From positions 106,001 to 170,000 of the forward strand of contig JAREIK010005987.1 of NCBI GenBank assembly GCA_029783825.1: a DNA stretch of 64,000 nucleotides, in the 5' to 3' direction. Shown here piece after piece: positions 58,673 to 64,000 of the stretch. A program made the position numbers and the translations under genes. Origin of the DNA: Sapria himalayana (Eukaryota; Streptophyta; Magnoliopsida; Malpighiales; Rafflesiaceae). A model generated the notes under the pieces. It saw nothing but the letters and a program-made list of their open reading frames with translations, had not been told where the DNA came from and did no database searches. Positions within the stretch are counted from its first letter, which is position 1. The number at the start of each line of letters is the position of its first letter.

Positions 58673-59261
58673 TTTTTCCTAGGATACTACCCCCGACCCC
58701 ACGAGGGTGGCCCCCATGACGCTATCCGCTAACCAGCTAGTGGAACCACCATAATAACTCTACATTACACCTTATAGATTTCATTGTTTTTAAATACACG
58801 GCTATTATAATTTATTTATTTTAATGCAAATTTTTTAAGCTATATGATAACATTAAATATTTTGCATGTTATGTTGCTTCACATGGTGCACAATATGGCC
58901 TTTTTAACCAATGTGTTTGGTAGAGTATTATTTTTTTTTCTCAAGGGTTGTCATTATTAAATATCGCTAGCATGCCATTTTTGTTTTATTGTAATTTTTT
59001 AATTATTGTAATAAAACAAGAGAGAAAATGCAAACCATTGGAAGTCATGCAATCCACCCATGATGATGAAGGAACTAGGTGTCTATGTGCAAGGTGGTGG
59101 TCAAATCAACTTCATGGAGCTGCTTATTACTACATAGGATTAATGACTATTGATCTTCATATTGGCTTGTGGAGATCAATCTAGAATAAGGCCATACTAT
59201 GACATATTTATTATATGCATGTATGAGATGCTATGTATGATATTACATGAGTAAGTGATAC
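58673..59261. other. Unassigned sequence between minisatellite and GATA array 5
   Basis: 58685-58745 is a sharp GC-rich patch (ACCCCACGAGGGTGGCCCCC). 58948-59184 is open on + (78 codons) and its second half reads ARWWSNQLHGAAYYYIGLMT, which looks protein-like, but I cannot name a family. It may be retrotransposon internal or flanking sequence. Confidence 0.4.
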
Positions 59262-60542
59262 TAGATAGATAGAAAGACATATAGGTAGATAGGTAGATAG
59301 ATAGAAAAATAGATAGATTGATAGATTGATTGATAGATAGAAAGATAGATATGCATATAGGTAGATAAATATATAGACATATATACATAGATAGAAAAAT
59401 AGATATATAGATAGACAGATAGATAAGCAGATAGATAGAAATATAGGTAGATATATAGATTAATAGATAGATATAAAGATAGAGAGATAGATAGATAAGA
59501 AATAAATTGATAATCTGATATAAAGATATAGAGAAAGATGAAAGAAAGATAAATAGATATAAAGATAGATGGATAGATAGATAGATAGATAGACAGATAA
59601 ATAGATAGATAAAAAGATAAATAGACACAAAGACATAAATATATGGATAGAAAGATAGATAGACACATAGACACATAAATAGATAGATAGATAGACACAT
59701 AGACATTAATAAATAGATAGATAGATAAATAGATAGATAGAAAAATAAATATTCTAGTAAAGTAATAGATAGTTAGAAAGTTTGGTATTTAGATAGATAG
59801 ACAGACAGACAAACATATAGAAAGATAGATAGATAGAAAGATAGTTAGACAATTAGATGGATAGACATATAGGTAGATTCACATAATGACAGATTAATAG
59901 ATTGAAAGATAGAGAGATAGAAAAATAGGTAGATATACTTATCCATAGATAGATAAATAGATAGATAGACTTATTGATTGATAGATAAATTGATAGGTAG
60001 TCATATAAACATATAGAGAGACAGATAAATAGGTAGGTAGATACATAGAATGCTAATTAGATAGATAGACATATAGATAGAAAGACAGAGAAATATAGAT
60101 TGATAAATAAATAGATAGACAGATGGACATATATATATATATAGATAAATAGACTGATAGAAATAATGATAGTTAGACAATTAGAAAGGTAGATAGATAT
60201 AATCGTAGATAGATAGATAGGCACATAGAAATATAAAAAGATAGATAGAAAGATAGATAGATAGTTATATAGATACACATATTGACATATAGAAAGAAAG
60301 ACAGATAAACTGATAGATAGATAGATATATAATTTGATAGATAAATAGATAGACATAGAGATAGATAGATATACACATAGACACATTGAATAATAGACTA
60401 ATTGACTAAAAGATAGATAGACACATATACTAATAGACTGATAGACTAAAATACATATAGAGAGATAGACAGATGGATAGATAGATAGATAAAAAGATAG
60501 ATAGATAGCCAGATAGACAAATTGATAGATAGATAGATAGAT

Positions 60543-60590
<48 letters not shown>

Positions 60591-61144
60591 TCATAGATAG
60601 ATATATAGATAGATAGACTGATAAATAGATAGACAGATTGACAGATACACATATAGACCGATAAAATGATAGAAAGATGCACAAATAGACAAATGTGATA
60701 GATAGATTGATAAATATATAGTAAAATAGATATATAAACAAATAGATAAATAGTCAGATAGATAAATAGATAGAAAGATAGACAGATAGATAGATATACA
60801 TATAAATAAATTGATAGACATTTATAGAGATAAATAGATAAATAGATTGAATGATAAACAAATAGATAGATAGATACATAGATAAAGAGAATTAAGTTAG
60901 ATAGATATATAGATAGAGAGATAGATAAATTGATATATAGTTAGAGATATAGAATGACTAATAGACAAATAGATAAATTGATAAATAGAGAGATATACAG
61001 ATAGACATATATATTGATAGTTAGATATATAGTTAGATAGATAGTTAGAAATATAGATAAAGAGATAAATAGATATACATATAGAAAGATTGATAGATAG
61101 ATAGATAGCTAGAAAGATAGACAGAACTTTTGATAGATAGACAT

Positions 61145-61175
<31 letters not shown>

Positions 61176-61246
61176 CACACATAATAAAATAGATAGATAA
61201 ATAGATAAATAAAAAGATAGATACACACACACACACACACACACAC

Positions 61247-61284
<38 letters not shown>

Positions 61285-61912
61285 ATAGATATATAGATAG
61301 ATTAATAGATATATAGATAGACAAATAGAAAGATAAACAAATAGACAAATAGACAAATAGACAAATAGATAGATAGATAGATGGAGAGTTAGATTTAAAA
61401 ATAGATAGATTGATAGATTGATAAATAATAGATAGATAGAGATAGATAAATAGACAAATAGAAAAAAAGACAAATAGAGATATAGATAGATAGATACATA
61501 AATAGACACATAGATTGATACATAGATAGACAAATTGATTGAGCGACAGATACATAGATAGATAGATAGAGAGACACATGAGAGATGGACAAATAAATAG
61601 ATAGAGATATTGAAAGATAGACTAATAGAGAAATACTCAGATAGATAGAGAAATAGATAGACAAATAGATATATAGACATATATAGTAATATATATTCTT
61701 AGATAAATAGATCTACAAATAGAAAGATAAATACATATATGCATAGATAGATATACAAATAGATAGATATAGAAAGCCAGATAGACAAATAAATAGATAT
61801 ACAGAGAGATAGACAGATAAAAAGATATATAGATAGATAGCTATGTATATCGATAAAAAGATAGAAAAATAGAAAGATAGACCGATAGATAGATATATAG
61901 ATAGACATATTG
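59262..61912. repeat. Degenerate GATA array 5 (GATA on +)
   Basis: About 2.65 kb of GATA variants with TA run 60546-60586 and CA run 61224-61246. Same polarity as array 4 on the other side of element D. Open frames are repeat artefacts. Confidence 0.95.
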
Positions 61913-62172
61913 CGCTACAACAAAAAACATTTTTCAATGTAAAGTGCTCGTCACTAATAATTAATAATGGAAATATTCCCTAGCAAAAAAGTTTAGCGAT
62001 GAGAATTCCCTAGCTAAATTAATAGATATTTTTGATACATATAATTAAACACAGACACATACATATAGAAAGACACGTAGATAGATATACATATATAGAT
62101 AGGAATCAAAATTTTGATTCCGTAGATAATTTTAGTGAAGAAACAATTTAGAGACGGAACCTTCCCAATCTA
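61913..62172. mobile_element. CACTA end fragment E
   Basis: CGCTACAACAAAAAACATT at 61913 is a mutated CACTACAA TIR. AAAGTGCTCGTCACTAATAA (61941) and ATTCCCTAGCAAAA follow, as in element D at 40885-40940. 62040-62100 is GATA-like, then a perfect 18-bp palindrome GAATCAAAATTTTGATTC (62103-62120), then GAGACGGAACCTTCCCAATC (62153-62172), which matches D 40864-40882. So pieces of one CACTA end are present out of order. GATA lies to the left and TCTA to the right. Confidence 0.75.
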
Positions 62173-63495
62173 TCTAACTACTTGTCTGTGTATTTGTATA
62201 TCTATATTTCTATCACTATATCTTTCTATTTGTCTATCTATTTATCTATTTATCTATTTTTAAATCTACCTACCTATCTATCTGTCTAATACTCTATCTA
62301 TCTATTATATGTCTATATATATATATATATATAATTTATCTATCTATTTATCCATCATTCTATCTTTATATCTATCTATTAATCTAACTATCTATATGTT
62401 TGTCTATCTGTCAATCTATTTCTCTATCTATATGTCTATCAATCTTTCTATCTATCTTACTATCAATCTTTCTATCTATCTGTCTAGCAATATTTCTATC
62501 TATCTGTCTATCTATCTATCTATATATCTTTTTATCTATCTTTTTGTCTATCTATCTGACTAGCTATCTGACTATCTATATGTCTAACTATCTGTCTATC
62601 TATCTATATATCTATCAATCTGTCTATCTATATGTCTATCTATCTCATTATCAAACTATCTAATAATATATTTATTTATCTATATATCTATCTATCTATT
62701 TAATTATCTATCTATCTATCAATATATCTATTCGTCTATCTATATGTCTACACTCAATCAATATATCTATCTATATGTCTATCAATCTCTCTATAAATCC
62801 ATCTATCTATGTGTCTATCAATTTGTCTATCAATCAATCTATCAATTTGTCTATATATAACTCTATTAATCTATCTGTCATTCTATCTATATATATTTCT
62901 ATCAATCTTTCTGTCTATCTATCTATTTATCTTTCTATTTGACTATCTATCTATCCATAAAAAAATCTTTCTATCTGTCTATCTATATAACTAAGTAACT
63001 AACTAACTGTCTGTCTATCTATTTATCTATTTATCTATCTATCAATTTGTCTATCTATAGAATTATATTTCATACTATCTATTTATATATCCATCTAACT
63101 ATCTATCTATCGACTTGTCTGTCAATATGTCTATCTATGTGTCTATCTATTTATTTGACTATATATCTATCTATTTGTCTATCTATATATCTATCTATTT
63201 GTCTATCTATATATCTATTTATCTATTTATTGATCTAGCTATCTATAATTCTTTCTATATGTCTATCTATCAAACTATCTATCTATCTATATGTCTATCA
63301 ATCTATCTATTTGTCCATTTATCTGGTTATCTATTTGTCTATCTATTTGTCTATTTATCTAACTAATTTTGTGTCTATCTATCTATCTATATGTTTATCT
63401 ATTAGTATATCGATCTATTTATCTATATATCTATCTATCTATGAATCTATTTGTCTATATATAATCTATCTATCTTTCAATCTATCTGTCATTCA

Positions 63496-63535
<40 letters not shown>

Positions 63536-64000
63536 ATCTATCTATATATCTATCAATATATCTATTTGTCTATCTATCCATCTAACTATTTATCTATCTA
63601 TCTATCTATCTATATATATATATATATATGTTTATTTATCTATTTATCATTTTATTTATCTATCTATCTGGAAAATTGTCTATCTATCTATCTATCTGTT
63701 TATCTATATCTTTATCTATCTGTCTTTCTATCTTTCTATCTATTTATCTATCTATCTGTATATCTATCTTTCTATCACACAATCATAATTAATTTATCTA
63801 TTGATCAATCTATCTATTTGTCTATCTATTTGTCAATCAATCTATCAATCTAACTATATATCAATTTGTCTATATATTTCTCTATCATTTTGTGTATCCA
63901 TTTTTATCTATCTTTCTATCTATTAGTCTATTAATCTATCTATCTATCGTCTATCTGTATAACTATTTCTCTAACTTTCTGTCTATCTATCTATCTATCT
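62173..64000. repeat. Degenerate TCTA array 6 (reverse polarity), runs off the window
   Basis: TCTA repeats on + to the window end, with TA runs at 62313-62332, 63499-63532 and 63613-63629. Polarity is opposite to array 5 across fragment E. Confidence 0.95.

Noticed and set aside
1..64000. tRNA, rRNA or organelle-derived genes
   Set aside because: No tRNA cloverleaf-like conserved boxes or rRNA motifs noticed on reading both strands; only the tRNA-complementary primer binding site at 57997.

Overview
This window is repeat-rich, very AT-rich nuclear DNA from a flowering plant. The evidence for a plant is coding similarity: plant-type CACTA (En/Spm) transposase domains (transposase-associated, Transposase_21, DUF4218, DUF4216, Transposase_24/Ptta), a plant hAT transposase, introns of plant type, and gene fragments matching plant EDR2-like START proteins, a plant LRR receptor kinase and ARF1. 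I cannot name the species. I see no intact host gene, rRNA, tRNA or CRISPR array. Every protein-like region is a decayed transposon gene or a host gene fragment carried by a transposon.

Layout. 1-4680: 3' part of CACTA element A (+ strand), with a decayed Transposase_24 gene, a tandem duplication carrying two GC-rich triplet-periodic blocks, and a subterminal repeat zone ending in a TIR. 4681-10262: degenerate GATA tetranucleotide array with an AT-only island. 10263-21612: CACTA element B (+), with a 5' TIR, decayed transposase genes, and no 3' terminus. 21613-22759: array in the opposite polarity (TCTA on +) enclosing a solo 130-bp CACTA end. 22760-31814: CACTA element C, a composite bounded by two inverted copies of a 3' end, carrying fragments of an EDR2-like gene (- strand, introns kept) and an LRR receptor kinase (+ strand, introns kept). 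31815-32634: GATA array. 32635-36832: hAT element with broken transposase and an 8-bp target duplication. 36833-40773: GATA array. 40774-57284: CACTA element D (- strand), both ends present, decayed transposase genes, and an ARF1 processed pseudogene flanked by a 17-bp target duplication. 57283-59205: probable LTR with a tRNA-iMet primer binding site, a 23-bp minisatellite and unassigned sequence. 59262-64000: GATA array, CACTA end fragment E, then TCTA array to the window end.

Together: about a quarter of the window is degenerate GATA/TCTA microsatellite and almost all the rest is CACTA or hAT DNA nested in it. Comparing A, B, C and D with one another dates the events: the EDR2-like segment of C is an insertion relative to D, the ARF copy is private to D, and the GC-rich triplet blocks are private to A. 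GATA polarity flips across the truncated or composite CACTA copies (B, C, E) but not across the hAT element or D, which suggests inversions at these elements. The most notable features are composite element C with its two captured gene fragments, the ARF1 retrocopy inside D, and the coupling of GATA polarity switches to CACTA remnants. All homology calls come from reading translations by eye.
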